A DNA stretch of 64,000 bases from Gemmatimonadota bacterium (GTDB lineage Bacteria > Latescibacterota > UBA2968 > UBA8231). Both the position numbers and the translations under genes were made by a program. The stretch lies in contig JABHDC010000254.1 of the NCBI GenBank assembly GCA_018673255.1, forward strand, positions 5,339-69,338, written 5' to 3'. The notes below the pieces were generated by a model, which did not search any database, was not told where the DNA came from, and was given only the letters and a program-made list of their open reading frames with translations. How positions within the stretch are numbered: the first letter of the stretch is position 1; each line of letters starts with the position of its first letter. Shown piece by piece: positions 26,222 to 34,585 of this stretch.

Positions 26222-27148
26222 ATGGGCCGGCCTCCCGTGAGTGAAGGTGCGAATCTGCGGGGCGTCTTCCCCATCCTGGCGACTTGCTTCGGTGCCGATG
26301 GCGCGATCGACTACGGCAGCCAGGAACGGCTGATCGAGTTCTGTATCGAGGGTGGCGTCCATGGTCTCGTGACGCTGGCCAATGCATCCGAGGGACACCT
26401 GATGTCGGATGTGGAGAAGCAGGAGCTGCTCAGCTTCGTCCTGCAGCGGGTCGAGGGTCGTGTTCCCGTCATCGTCACCGTCAATCACCCGTCCGCGCTC
26501 CACGCCGGTCAGGCGGCGGCCCACGCCGAAGGTGAGGGAGCCAGTGCGGTGATGGCTCTGCCGCCATTCTTCGGTCGGTGGCGCGCTGGCCCCGGTGAGA
26601 TTGTCGCCCACTTCGGGGCCCTCGATGAGGCCGTGTCGATTCCCATCGTCCTGCAGGACCACGCGCTGAGCGACATCCAGATGTCGACCGACTTCATCGT
26701 CGATCTGGCCAGGCGTTGCCAGCACCTGACGCACGTCAAACTCGAGTCCGGTAATATCATTCACAAAGCCCGTAGCTTTGGTGAAGCGATCGGTGGGCCT
26801 CTGACGGGAGTCTTCGGTGGAAACAGCGGAATCTTCCTCCCCGAAGAGATGGAAGCCGGTTGCTGCGGCACCATGCCTGCCTGCTACATGCCTGATGTCT
26901 TCCGCAGAACCTGGGATCTGATTCAGGCCGGTCACGCCGATCAGGCGCTGGATTTCTTTGCGCCCTTCTCGCGATTGGCGGCCTATGAGAAGGAGGTCAG
27001 CAATCGATGCGTCTGGAAACGTCTGCTCGTCGAGCGCGGCGTGATCGCTTCGGATGCTGTCAGAGAGCCGACGCCTGGGTTCGCGACGGACTGGCAGAAA
27101 GGTCAGCTGCTTCGTGTGGCCCGGCATGCAGGTCTGTTCGATCTGTGA
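26222..27148 (+). CDS. Dihydrodipicolinate synthase (DapA) family aldolase/lyase
   Basis: 308 residues from ATG 26222. A TIM barrel with the Schiff-base Lys173 in THVKLESG and the N-terminal GVFPILATCFGADGAID and LANASEGHLMSDVEKQEL segments (family G-x-x-G-E-x-x-x-L-S-xx-E in variant form). The catalytic Tyr motif YNVPxRT of true DapA is replaced by LQDHALSDI, so it is unlikely to make dihydrodipicolinate. A sugar-acid aldolase or dehydratase acting on 2-keto-3-deoxy acids fits the neighbourhood better (inference). Confidence 0.8.
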   Translation: MGRPPVSEGANLRGVFPILATCFGADGAIDYGSQERLIEFCIEGGVHGLVTLANASEGHLMSDVEKQELLSFVLQRVEGRVPVIVTVNHPSALHAGQAAAHAEGEGASAVMALPPFFGRWRAGPGEIVAHFGALDEAVSIPIVLQDHALSDIQMSTDFIVDLARRCQHLTHVKLESGNIIHKARSFGEAIGGPLTGVFGGNSGIFLPEEMEAGCCGTMPACYMPDVFRRTWDLIQAGHADQALDFFAPFSRLAAYEKEVSNRCVWKRLLVERGVIASDAVREPTPGFATDWQKGQLLRVARHAGLFDL

Positions 27149-27196
27149 TATACTTGCCGCCCTGTTGACCCAACCTCCCCGATCACCTGTCGCCTG

Positions 27197-28000
27197 ATGA
27201 GAGAGAAACCGATCGTGTTGCTGGATCAAATCACCGAAGAGCAGTGGCAGTCGTTTCAGGAGCAGGGATACGTCATCCTGGGACGGGCCGATATGGAACA
27301 GATCGGAGCGCTGCAGCAGCGCATCGACGATATCATGATGGGAACGGCGGCGATCGACTACGACCAGGTCATGATGCAACTGGATCGGTCCGATGGTCCC
27401 GATTCCACACCCGGACCACAGTCACGCGGTCACAAAGGGGCGACCCTCGCCTATCGGAAGATTCAGGATCTCGAACTCGATCCGCTGTTTCTTGAGTATC
27501 TGCAGAAGCCCCTGTACAGAGACATCTGCGCTCGTGCCTACGGCGAACAGAACGACGTGTCCTGCTTCCGGGCCATGTTCATGAACAAGCCCTCCGGTCT
27601 GGGCTCGTATCTGATCTGGCACCAGGATCGCTGGACGAATCTGGATCGGGATCCCTTGATCACCGTCTGGACCGCTCTCGATCCGGCAACGAAAGAGAAT
27701 GGCTGCGTGCAGGTCGTGCCCGGATCACACCGGGAACTGCTGAATCCCGAACATGGCTCCGGCTTCCTCACGGATGAGATGGCGACCCAGATGGCCAATC
27801 GCAGCGATACGACCTATCTGGAACTCGAGGCGGGTGAGGTCGTGCTGCTGCACAACTGGCTCCTGCATACGTCCGACATCAATCGTTCGCAACAGTCTCG
27901 TCGCGCCTTCAGTGTCTGCTACATGGAGGCGGCCACCGTCACCAATAACGATGCGACGTATCCCGTCATCTTTGGTGACGGCGCCTTGCCGCTGGCCTAG
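27197..28000 (+). CDS. PhyH-like Fe(II)/2-oxoglutarate dioxygenase (canonical triad)
   Basis: 267 residues. The PhyH core has His142-Gln-Asp144 (YLIWHQDRW), the VWTALDPATKENGCVQVVPGSH segment, distal His224 (WLLHTSDINRS) and a following Arg pair (SRRAF). The full triad contrasts with the two upstream paralogues. It lies 48 bases after the DapA-family gene, with TATACT at 27151-27156 that might be a weak promoter. A sodium-solute symporter gene follows 17 bases later, so the substrate may be what the symporter imports (inference). Confidence 0.88.
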   Translation: MREKPIVLLDQITEEQWQSFQEQGYVILGRADMEQIGALQQRIDDIMMGTAAIDYDQVMMQLDRSDGPDSTPGPQSRGHKGATLAYRKIQDLELDPLFLEYLQKPLYRDICARAYGEQNDVSCFRAMFMNKPSGLGSYLIWHQDRWTNLDRDPLITVWTALDPATKENGCVQVVPGSHRELLNPEHGSGFLTDEMATQMANRSDTTYLELEAGEVVLLHNWLLHTSDINRSQQSRRAFSVCYMEAATVTNNDATYPVIFGDGALPLA

Positions 28001-28017
28001 GTCACTGGATCGAATCC

Positions 28018-29889
28018 ATGCTACAACATCTGGACACAGCCGATCTGATCATCATCGGCATCTACATACTCTTTGCCCTGTCGATGGGACCCCTGTTCTA
28101 TCGATTGGCACGACGTTCGACGACCGATTTTTTCCTGTCAGGGCGCGATCTGCCGTGGTGGCTCTCCGGTACATCGATGGTGGCCACCACATTCTCGGCT
28201 GGTGTGCCCCTGCTGATCACCGGGTTCATCTGGACCAATGGTGTCTTCATGAACTGGTGGTGGTGGAGCTTCGCTCTGTCGAATGTTCTCACCGTCGTGT
28301 TTTTCGCACGACTCTGGCGCCGGGCAAAAGTCACCACGGACGTCGAGTTCTCTGAGCTTCGCTACGGTGGGCGCCCTGGTGCATGGCTGCGTGGTTTTCG
28401 CGCACTCTACTTCGGCGGCATCGTCAACACCTTCATCATGGCATGGCTGACCTTCGGTGCCTATGGCATTGCAGCCGTTCTGCTGGGTCTGGACCCTGGC
28501 GTGCGTGATCACACCGAGGTGTGGCTCGTCCTCATCGTGCTGATCGGCCTCGTCGCTGTCTATTCGTCCATGGCGGGCCTGTGGGGTGTGGTCACGACGG
28601 ACTTTGTCCAGTTCGGCATCGCCATTGCGGCCTCGCTCTACCTGGCGATCACCGTCGTGGGTGAGGTGGGTGGACTGGCAGCAATGCGTGAGCAGGTCGT
28701 GCTGCTGCATCCATTGAAAGAAGGGGTCCTCGATTTCTTTCCCACGCCAGGGCTAATCGATATCCCCTGGATCATGCTGGTGAGTTTCTTCCTCGCCCAG
28801 TGGTGGTGCAGCTACTATCCGGCATCCGAACCGGGTGGCGGCGCCTATGTGGCCCAGCGCATGCTTGCCACAAGGACGGAGAAGCAGGCACAGTTGGCGA
28901 CACTGTGGTTCTCGGTCGCCCACTACGCACTGCGGCCATGGCCGTGGATCGTCGTGGCCCTGTGCACAGTCATCCTGTATCCCCAGCATATCGGCTCCAC
29001 AGCGGAGAATGCCCGGCAGATACAGGAACTGACCTACATCAACACCGTCATCGATTACATGCCATCCGGATGGCGGGGCGTGATGGTTGCCTTCCTCTGT
29101 GCAGCATTCATGTCAACGGTCGATACACACCTGAACTGGGGTGCCAGCTACCTGGTTCGCGACTTCTATGCCCGTTTCTGGCGTCCCGGCCAGAGTGAGG
29201 CACACTACGTGGTGGCCTCCCGCTTCGTCATGGTGATGACGGCGGTGGCGGCGGCCCTGGTGGCGATGTTCCTGATCGAGAGCATCGGCGATGCCAACCG
29301 GATCCTTGTGGGGTGGATGGCGGGCATCGGTCTTGTCTTCGCTCTGCGCTTCTATTGGTGGCGGGTCAATGCCTGGTCCGAGATCAGCGCCATGGTCAGT
29401 GCCGTGGGTGTGAATGGCGTGTTGCAACTGTGGGTTGCTGATCAGGCATGGCTGGCAGAGGCGGTGCCCAATGCGTCTGATCGGTCCGCCGTCCTGCTCA
29501 TGATGGGGGCGGCCGTCGTCAATGTCATCTGGATCACGGTGACCCTGAATACGAGTCCTGAGTCGGCGGAAACACTGGAGAGGTTCTACCGGCGGGTGCG
29601 GCCACCGGGTGGCAGCTGGAAGCAGATTGCAGCCCAGAGTGGTGTGCCCCACGAACCTTTCGATCCGAAGGATCTGCTCGCCTTCGCGGGAGGGATCATG
29701 CTGATCTGGGGGGCGATTTATGCCATCGGACAGCTGATTCTTGGGTCGCCGACGAGTTCGGCCATCGGCTTTGGTGTCACGGCGCTGGGTGGCTGGCTGA
29801 CGTGGCAGTTCCTCATCAAGAAGGCCGACCGCGCCGACTTGATGGAGGGTGAGAGCGACGCCCATTCTGTTGAAGCAGAGCCATCCTGA
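28018..29889 (+). CDS. Sodium:solute symporter (SSS family)
   Basis: 623 residues of largely hydrophobic sequence with at least 12 predicted membrane segments. The start is ADLIIIGIYILFALSMGPLFYRLARRSTTDFFLSGRD, a typical SSS N-terminus with the FFLSGR loop, followed by WWLSGTSMVATTFSAGVPL. AFMSTVDTHLNWGASYLVRDFY is the conserved SSS helix-8 region associated with Na+ binding. It is likely an inner-membrane Na+-coupled importer for a sugar or organic acid used by the neighbouring enzymes. The C-terminal tail is hydrophilic. Confidence 0.92.
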   Translation: MLQHLDTADLIIIGIYILFALSMGPLFYRLARRSTTDFFLSGRDLPWWLSGTSMVATTFSAGVPLLITGFIWTNGVFMNWWWWSFALSNVLTVVFFARLWRRAKVTTDVEFSELRYGGRPGAWLRGFRALYFGGIVNTFIMAWLTFGAYGIAAVLLGLDPGVRDHTEVWLVLIVLIGLVAVYSSMAGLWGVVTTDFVQFGIAIAASLYLAITVVGEVGGLAAMREQVVLLHPLKEGVLDFFPTPGLIDIPWIMLVSFFLAQWWCSYYPASEPGGGAYVAQRMLATRTEKQAQLATLWFSVAHYALRPWPWIVVALCTVILYPQHIGSTAENARQIQELTYINTVIDYMPSGWRGVMVAFLCAAFMSTVDTHLNWGASYLVRDFYARFWRPGQSEAHYVVASRFVMVMTAVAAALVAMFLIESIGDANRILVGWMAGIGLVFALRFYWWRVNAWSEISAMVSAVGVNGVLQLWVADQAWLAEAVPNASDRSAVLLMMGAAVVNVIWITVTLNTSPESAETLERFYRRVRPPGGSWKQIAAQSGVPHEPFDPKDLLAFAGGIMLIWGAIYAIGQLILGSPTSSAIGFGVTALGGWLTWQFLIKKADRADLMEGESDAHSVEAEPS

Positions 29890-29963
29890 GCGAGGCTGCC
29901 CTGAAGAATCAGGCCGACGCTTCAGGCCGGTACTTCAAGTCCGACGTGGAACACGACTGAGAG

Positions 29964-30698
29964 TCAGATTGCCCAGTACTTCCACAGGTTGGCTGGCGTG
30001 TCGTATTTCATCTCTTCGCGATCGAAGCGATTCCACCGGGAGAAGACGGCCTGCCGTGGTCGGGATCCCACATTCATCGATCCGGTGTGACACAGGAAAC
30101 TGTGCCAGAGAATCGTGTCGCCCGCTTTGGCGGTGAACTCCACCGGGCCTGATGGCGACCGATCACAGAACAGGCCCCAGCTGCGATCATCCCAGTCATT
30201 TCGCTGCACGAAGCTGCCATCGAGCTGATCCGGGTTTTCCTGGAAGAAGTCGTGCACGCCGAGGTGGCTCTTGGGCCAGTAGACGAAGCTGCCGCCACCG
30301 GCTTCGACATCCTCCAGATACGTGGTGGCGGCGAGCATGAAGCCACCACTCCACCCACCCGGTCCGTATCCATCGATGTGACCGTGGGCTGGTATCTGCC
30401 AGGGCGTCCCTTCGGGCTTGGGCCACTGCACCAGCATCGAACCACCTCCGCCACTGAAGAGTCCGCCGCCCAGCTGATCGACGATGGACTGCATCTGAGG
30501 CAGATCGCTCAGTCGCGGATCCACGGCAAAATCACCGATGACATAGTTGTCCGGCCAGGTCGAGGCATCCTGCGAATCGGCCCCGATGTGCGCCCAGAAT
30601 TGCTCCCCCCACCGGGAGATCTGTTCCGGATCCACGAAGCCGGGAAGAACGAGGTAGGCGTTGTCCTTGAAGGACTGAATCTGCTCTGCGGTCAGCAC
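29964..30698 (-). CDS. PhyH-like Fe(II)/2-oxoglutarate dioxygenase
   Basis: 244 residues starting at GTG 30698, with AGGAAG 5 bases upstream. Motifs are His107-Ile-Asp109 (AHGHIDGYGPGGW), a Gly-rich loop (GGGLFSGGGGSML), distal His in ILWHSFLCHTGSMN, and the 2OG Arg in SRPRQAVFSRW. The triad appears intact. It is convergent with the symporter (74 bases between, no clear terminator) and lies downstream of the DEAD-box helicase on the same strand, separated from it by a strong hairpin. Confidence 0.87.
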   Translation of the reverse strand: MLTAEQIQSFKDNAYLVLPGFVDPEQISRWGEQFWAHIGADSQDASTWPDNYVIGDFAVDPRLSDLPQMQSIVDQLGGGLFSGGGGSMLVQWPKPEGTPWQIPAHGHIDGYGPGGWSGGFMLAATTYLEDVEAGGGSFVYWPKSHLGVHDFFQENPDQLDGSFVQRNDWDDRSWGLFCDRSPSGPVEFTAKAGDTILWHSFLCHTGSMNVGSRPRQAVFSRWNRFDREEMKYDTPANLWKYWAI

Positions 30699-30816
30699 GA
30701 ATCTTCCTCGGGTCTCTACGTCAGAACAGCCGCGCTGGACGGATCCGGCTCGGCTGGTTTCTGATCATTGGCTGGCGGAAGATAGGTTCGGCAGTCGATG
30801 CGGTCGACCGCGAAGA

Positions 30817-30849
30817 TTCACCACGGGCGAGCGGGTTGCCCGTGGTGAA
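30817..30849 (-). terminator. Hairpin terminator downstream of the DEAD-box helicase
   Basis: TTCACCACGGGC (30817-30828) and GCCCGTGGTGAA (30838-30849) form a perfect 12-bp stem with a 9-base loop, 31 bases past the helicase stop. Read on the minus strand it is followed by TCTTC, a weak T tract. Confidence 0.65.
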
Positions 30850-30879
30850 TACAGCAATACGGATGGGTCTGGTGGTTAC

Positions 30880-32442
30880 TCAGGCAGCGGAGCGGCGTCC
30901 ACGCCCGAATTCCGGATTTCCTTTGGACTCAGAAGGCGCACTGGTCGCCTGCGGTCGAGCTTCTGTGGAAGATGGCCGGCCATTCTGGCGAGTGCCCTCG
31001 GCCCCCGGGCGGCCACTGCGGCCACGGCGGGATGCACCACTGGCACTGCTGTCTCGCTGCCCATTTGCCTTGGCCGCGGGGCGGCCGCTGCCGCCCTGGC
31101 TGTTGCCACGGGCAGATCCGGATCCATTGTTACCAGATCTACTGCTGCCAGATCGACCATTGCCGCGGCCGCTGCCGGAACGACGACTGTCAGATCCATT
31201 GCTGCGACCACTGCTGCGGCCATTGCCACTCCCATTGGAGCCGCCTGAGCCGGAGGCACGTTTGGGGATGACTGTGCCATCGGCATGGAGGGTGGCGATC
31301 CGATCCGAGTGAAAGCGGTGGTCATCGGCGGTGGTCAACTCGATACCCGTCAGTCGCTCGATGGCCTTGATGTAGGAGAGCTCTTCCTCCTCACAGAAGG
31401 ACATTGCGACGCCCTCGGCGCCGGCGCGTGCCGTTCGGCCGATGCGATGCACATACGCTTCCGGCTCGTTGGGGATCTCGAAGTTGATCACGTGTGTGAT
31501 GTCATCGACGTCGATTCCACGGGAGACGATGTCGGTGGCGACGAGGACGCGAACCTTGCCTGCGTCAAAGTCCCCCAGGGCACGCTGGCGTGCGCCTTGA
31601 CTCTTGTTGGAGTGGATGGCATCGGCGCTGATTCCACTCTTGACCAGATCACGAGCGACGCGATTGGCACGGTGCTTGGTTCGCGTGAAAACGATGGCAC
31701 GTTGAACGCCGTGTTCCTTGAGCACATCCGCCAGCAGGGCGCGCTTGTTGGCTTTCTCAACGAACAGCACCTGTTGCTCGATGTTGTCTGCCACCGTCGA
31801 GGTGGGAGACACGTCGATCCGCACCGGATCGATCAGCAGGTCGGTGGCTAGCTGGGTGATTTCCTGTGGAAGTGTCGCGGAAAACAGCAACGTCTGCCGC
31901 TTCTTCGGCAACTGAGCGACGATCTTGCGAACGTCACGGATGAAGCCCATGTCGAGCATGCGGTCGGCTTCGTCCAGGACGACGATCTCGATGCTGTCGA
32001 GGCGAACTTCACCTTGTCCCATCAGGTCGAGCAGTCGACCCGGCGTGGCGACGAGGATCTGCGGCTTGCGACGCAGTTTCTGAACCTGCGGGTGAGCGGA
32101 GACACCACCGACGATGACAGCACTCTTGATCGGCAGATGTCGGCCGTAGGCCTCCAGATTCTCATTGATCTGCAGGGCGAGTTCGCGAGTCGGTGTCAGA
32201 ATGAGGGTGCGCAATCCTCTGCCCTGGGTCTTGTTGCCCTCCAGGTGCTGCAGGATCGGTAAGGCGAAGGCGGCGGTTTTGCCGGTTCCCGTCTGCGCCG
32301 TGGCAAGCAGATCGCGGCCTTCAAGGGCCGGCGGGATGGCGTCGCGCTGAATGGGGGATGGTTCGGTGTAGCCCTCTTCGTTGAGGGCTTGCAAGAGTTG
32401 CGGAATGAGCGCAAGGCGCTCAAAGGTTGCTTCCGTATCCAT
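30880..32442 (-). CDS. DEAD-box ATP-dependent RNA helicase (RhlE-like) with basic low-complexity tail
   Basis: 520 residues. All helicase motifs are present: Q motif YTEPSPIQRDAIP, ATAQTGTGKT, PTRELALQI, VLDEADRML, FSATLP, and the C-terminal RGIDVDDITHVINFEIPN and HRIGRTARAG. The core ends near 370, followed by about 150 residues very rich in Ser, Gly, Arg and Asn (KRASGSGGSNGSG onward), as in RNA-binding or condensate-forming helicase tails. It unwinds RNA in ribosome assembly or mRNA decay. AGGA precedes the ATG. An attenuator-like hairpin and a consensus -10 lie upstream. Confidence 0.95.
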   Translation of the reverse strand: MDTEATFERLALIPQLLQALNEEGYTEPSPIQRDAIPPALEGRDLLATAQTGTGKTAAFALPILQHLEGNKTQGRGLRTLILTPTRELALQINENLEAYGRHLPIKSAVIVGGVSAHPQVQKLRRKPQILVATPGRLLDLMGQGEVRLDSIEIVVLDEADRMLDMGFIRDVRKIVAQLPKKRQTLLFSATLPQEITQLATDLLIDPVRIDVSPTSTVADNIEQQVLFVEKANKRALLADVLKEHGVQRAIVFTRTKHRANRVARDLVKSGISADAIHSNKSQGARQRALGDFDAGKVRVLVATDIVSRGIDVDDITHVINFEIPNEPEAYVHRIGRTARAGAEGVAMSFCEEEELSYIKAIERLTGIELTTADDHRFHSDRIATLHADGTVIPKRASGSGGSNGSGNGRSSGRSNGSDSRRSGSGRGNGRSGSSRSGNNGSGSARGNSQGGSGRPAAKANGQRDSSASGASRRGRSGRPGAEGTRQNGRPSSTEARPQATSAPSESKGNPEFGRGRRSAA

Positions 32443-32461
32443 GTAATCCTGTCCGGATTGT

Positions 32462-32505
32462 AAAAAAGAGAGAAGCCCGAGACTTGTTGCGGCTCTCGTC
32501 CGGGC
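32462..32505 (-). promoter_or_regulatory. Attenuator-like hairpin plus T-run in the helicase leader
   Basis: On the minus strand GCCC-(bulge)-GAGA and TCTC-GGGC (between 32505 and 32475) can pair, followed by CTTCTCTCTTTTTT, a long T-rich tract ending 20 bases before the helicase ATG. This is the layout of an intrinsic terminator placed before the gene it controls. Confidence 0.5.
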
Positions 32506-32574
32506 ACTGCGTGCCGGGGAGGCACATCGGACAGGCGCGGATACTGAGAAATACGCTGAAATCTTGGGGGGATA

Positions 32575-32580
32575 ATTATA
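32575..32580 (-). promoter_or_regulatory. Consensus -10 element for the helicase gene
   Basis: Minus strand reads TATAAT exactly. No good -35 hexamer is found at the usual spacing. Transcription from here would give a leader of about 125 bases. Confidence 0.4.
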
Positions 32581-32789
32581 CTGCGGCTTTATGCAACCTA
32601 ACCGACATGTCCAGAATCCGCAATGCTCATTCTGCGGACGCAGTGGTCGTGGGAACAGGGCCCTGGCGCAGCGTGGTTGCAGCTAACCGTTGCAGCGCCA
32701 TTGATTAGGTCCGTCTTGTGCGCCGGGACAAGTTGCCCGGCCAGTCGATCACGAGCACCCACGATGACCAGCCCGGAGAACACACGGCA

Positions 32790-33989
32790 ATGAGTGAATC
32801 ACTCGATCTGCACGAAAAGTACCAGCTGACCCGGATCATCAATGCCTGTGGCAAGATGACCCATCTCGGCGGGGCGATCGTATTGCCCGAGACTCGCAGG
32901 CAGGTCTCGGCAAGTCTCGGAAATTTCTACGATCTGGATGAGATTCAGGACCGAGCAGGCAAAACCATCGCCGCCGCTTTTGGCAGTGAGTGGGGGTGTG
33001 TCACTGCATGTAGCGGGGCCGGCATCGCCCTGTCCGTGGCTGCCTGCATGACAGGCAATGATTTCGGTAAGGTGGCTCAGTTGCCCGATACGGCGGGCAT
33101 GAAGAATGGTGTCGTCATCCAAAAAGGGCACGCCGTGAATTTCGGCGCCCCGGTCACACAGATGTGCAGACTGGCCGGAGCACAGGTCACCGAGATCGGC
33201 ACGATCAATGGCGCTTCAGAGAGTCACCTCATGCATGCCATCGATGAGAATACGGTGGCGGCTGTGTTCGTCGTGTCCCACCACACGACCCGCTTCGGAA
33301 GTATCCCCCTGACACGTTTCGTCGAACTGGCCCACGAGCGCGGTGTGCCGGTCATCGTAGACGGTGCGGCGCAGTCCTTCGTGATGCCCAAGATCATCGC
33401 TGCCGGTGTCGATCTGGCGATCTGCTCTGGACACAAATTCCTCTGTGGTACGACGGCTGGTGTCGTGGCAGGTCGCAGGGATCTGGTGGAAGCGGTCTAT
33501 CTGCAGAATCGTGGAATTGGTCGGCCGATGAAGGTCGGCAAAGAAGGGATCTTCGGTGTTCTGGCGTCGCTCGAATTGCGCATGGCAACCGATGTCAACG
33601 AATGGCAGGCCGGCCAGGATGCCAAGCGTGATCGGATCCACGATCGCCTGCGTGGCATCGAAGGGGTCAGTCTCGATGTGGAGAATGACCCGAATGGCAA
33701 TCCCTTCAGCCGGGCGCAGATCCGCATCGATCCCGATGCAGCGCAGGTCAGCGCCGCCGTCGTTGCCGAAGTCCTGGAGGCGGGCAATCCTTCGATCCGG
33801 CTGCGGGCGCATCACGTCGATGAGGGCTGGTTCACGGTGGACGCCAACGAACTGACGGCAGAAGACATTGAGCTGGTCAGCGACCGGCTCGTGGAGGTGC
33901 TGACCGCGCCGACCGACGAGAAGGCACGGTTGATGGAAACTCACGGCGGCGGGCGGTCGGCGGCACCGGAATTCCGGTGGCTCAGCTGA
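32790..33989 (+). CDS. SelA-like PLP-dependent enzyme (ammonia-lyase/aminotransferase fold)
   Basis: 399 residues from ATG 32790. The N-terminus YQLTRIINACGKMTHLGG is typical of the SelA / glucosaminate-ammonia-lyase branch. The PLP Lys216 is in CSGHKFLCGTTAG, preceded by Asp in VPVIVDGAAQSFV, and VVSHHTTRFGSIP is present. True SelA would sit with selB/selC and lacks this shortened form, so a catabolic lyase acting on an amino-sugar acid or similar compound is more likely. It is cytosolic. The open frame extends upstream to 32718, but that part looks non-coding. Confidence 0.85.
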   Translation: MSESLDLHEKYQLTRIINACGKMTHLGGAIVLPETRRQVSASLGNFYDLDEIQDRAGKTIAAAFGSEWGCVTACSGAGIALSVAACMTGNDFGKVAQLPDTAGMKNGVVIQKGHAVNFGAPVTQMCRLAGAQVTEIGTINGASESHLMHAIDENTVAAVFVVSHHTTRFGSIPLTRFVELAHERGVPVIVDGAAQSFVMPKIIAAGVDLAICSGHKFLCGTTAGVVAGRRDLVEAVYLQNRGIGRPMKVGKEGIFGVLASLELRMATDVNEWQAGQDAKRDRIHDRLRGIEGVSLDVENDPNGNPFSRAQIRIDPDAAQVSAAVVAEVLEAGNPSIRLRAHHVDEGWFTVDANELTAEDIELVSDRLVEVLTAPTDEKARLMETHGGGRSAAPEFRWLS

Positions 33990-34026
33990 TTAAGGCCATG
34001 TCCTTCACGCGGACCTGATGAGGAGC

Positions 34027-34215
34027 CTACGGCGTGATCTGCTGTGTGTCTTTCTCCTGCAGAGCGAAGAAGTCGCACTTCCGGCTGCACCAGAAGCAAT
34101 ACTTCATGCTCTTCTGACAGTATCCCTCGCGTCGATCTGAGGAACGCATGACCAGACTGATCGCGACAATGGCGACGGCGACTGGTAGGATGGCTGGCAA
34201 GATATCGGCAAACAT
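34027..34215 (-). CDS. Small single-pass membrane protein with a four-Cys cluster
   Basis: 62 residues. GGAGG stands 6 bases before the ATG, strong support for such a short gene. Residues 4-22 form one hydrophobic helix (DILPAILPVAVAIVAISLV). The rest is hydrophilic, with Cys33, Cys40, Cys43 and Cys47 in the spacing C-x6-C-x2-C-x3-C, which could hold zinc or an Fe-S centre on the cytoplasmic side. I do not recognise a family. It sits downstream of another small gene and a DedA-like gene on the same strand. Confidence 0.65.
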   Translation of the reverse strand: MFADILPAILPVAVAIVAISLVMRSSDRREGYCQKSMKYCFWCSRKCDFFALQEKDTQQITP

Positions 34216-34290
34216 GGGGTGCCTCCCTGTCGCACCCTCACCCGTGAGTAGTATCCGCGGAAGGGAGGGCGGGAGGCAAGGCGCGTTGGA

Positions 34291-34479
34291 TCAGACGGGC
34301 TTGTGTTCCCAGGTCAGGAAGCCGCCTTTGACAAAGATACGCTCGCCCTGATTGAGACGACGCCACGCAGACTCGCGGATCTCGGCATCGGGTAGATCTC
34401 GACTCAGGATCCGCCGCACATCGCTCTCGGTGAGAGTGGACGGGGATTCCGTACCAGGGCGGTGCAGAAGGAAAGGCAT
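34291..34479 (-). CDS. Small hypothetical protein
   Basis: 62 residues from ATG 34479; an in-frame TTG at 34524 would add 15. The sequence is soluble and charged, with two helices (TESDVRRILSRDLPDAEIRE and SAWRRLNQGERIF) and a short C-terminal strand (VKGGFLTWEH). There is no signal peptide or Cys. Codon use resembles its neighbours, and it lies between two minus-strand genes. Function is unknown. Confidence 0.45.
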   Translation of the reverse strand: MPFLLHRPGTESPSTLTESDVRRILSRDLPDAEIRESAWRRLNQGERIFVKGGFLTWEHKPV

Positions 34480-34585
34480 GCGCTCGTTCCAGTTGCGGAT
34501 GGCGGGTCGATGGGCGTGGCCCAATAGTCTTGGAGGAACTTAACCGGCTCCGACGAAGCCAGCCAGCCCCGGGGGCCTGGTCTGC

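Larger units (their letters stand above)
32443..32789. other. 347-bp intergenic region between divergent helicase and PLP-enzyme genes
   Basis: No credible gene on either strand. It holds the helicase leader with a terminator-like hairpin (32462-32505), a perfect minus-strand TATAAT (32575-32580), and a short TCCGCA/TGCGGA inverted repeat near 32616-32638. The right end presumably carries the promoter of the PLP enzyme, which I cannot place. Confidence 0.6.
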
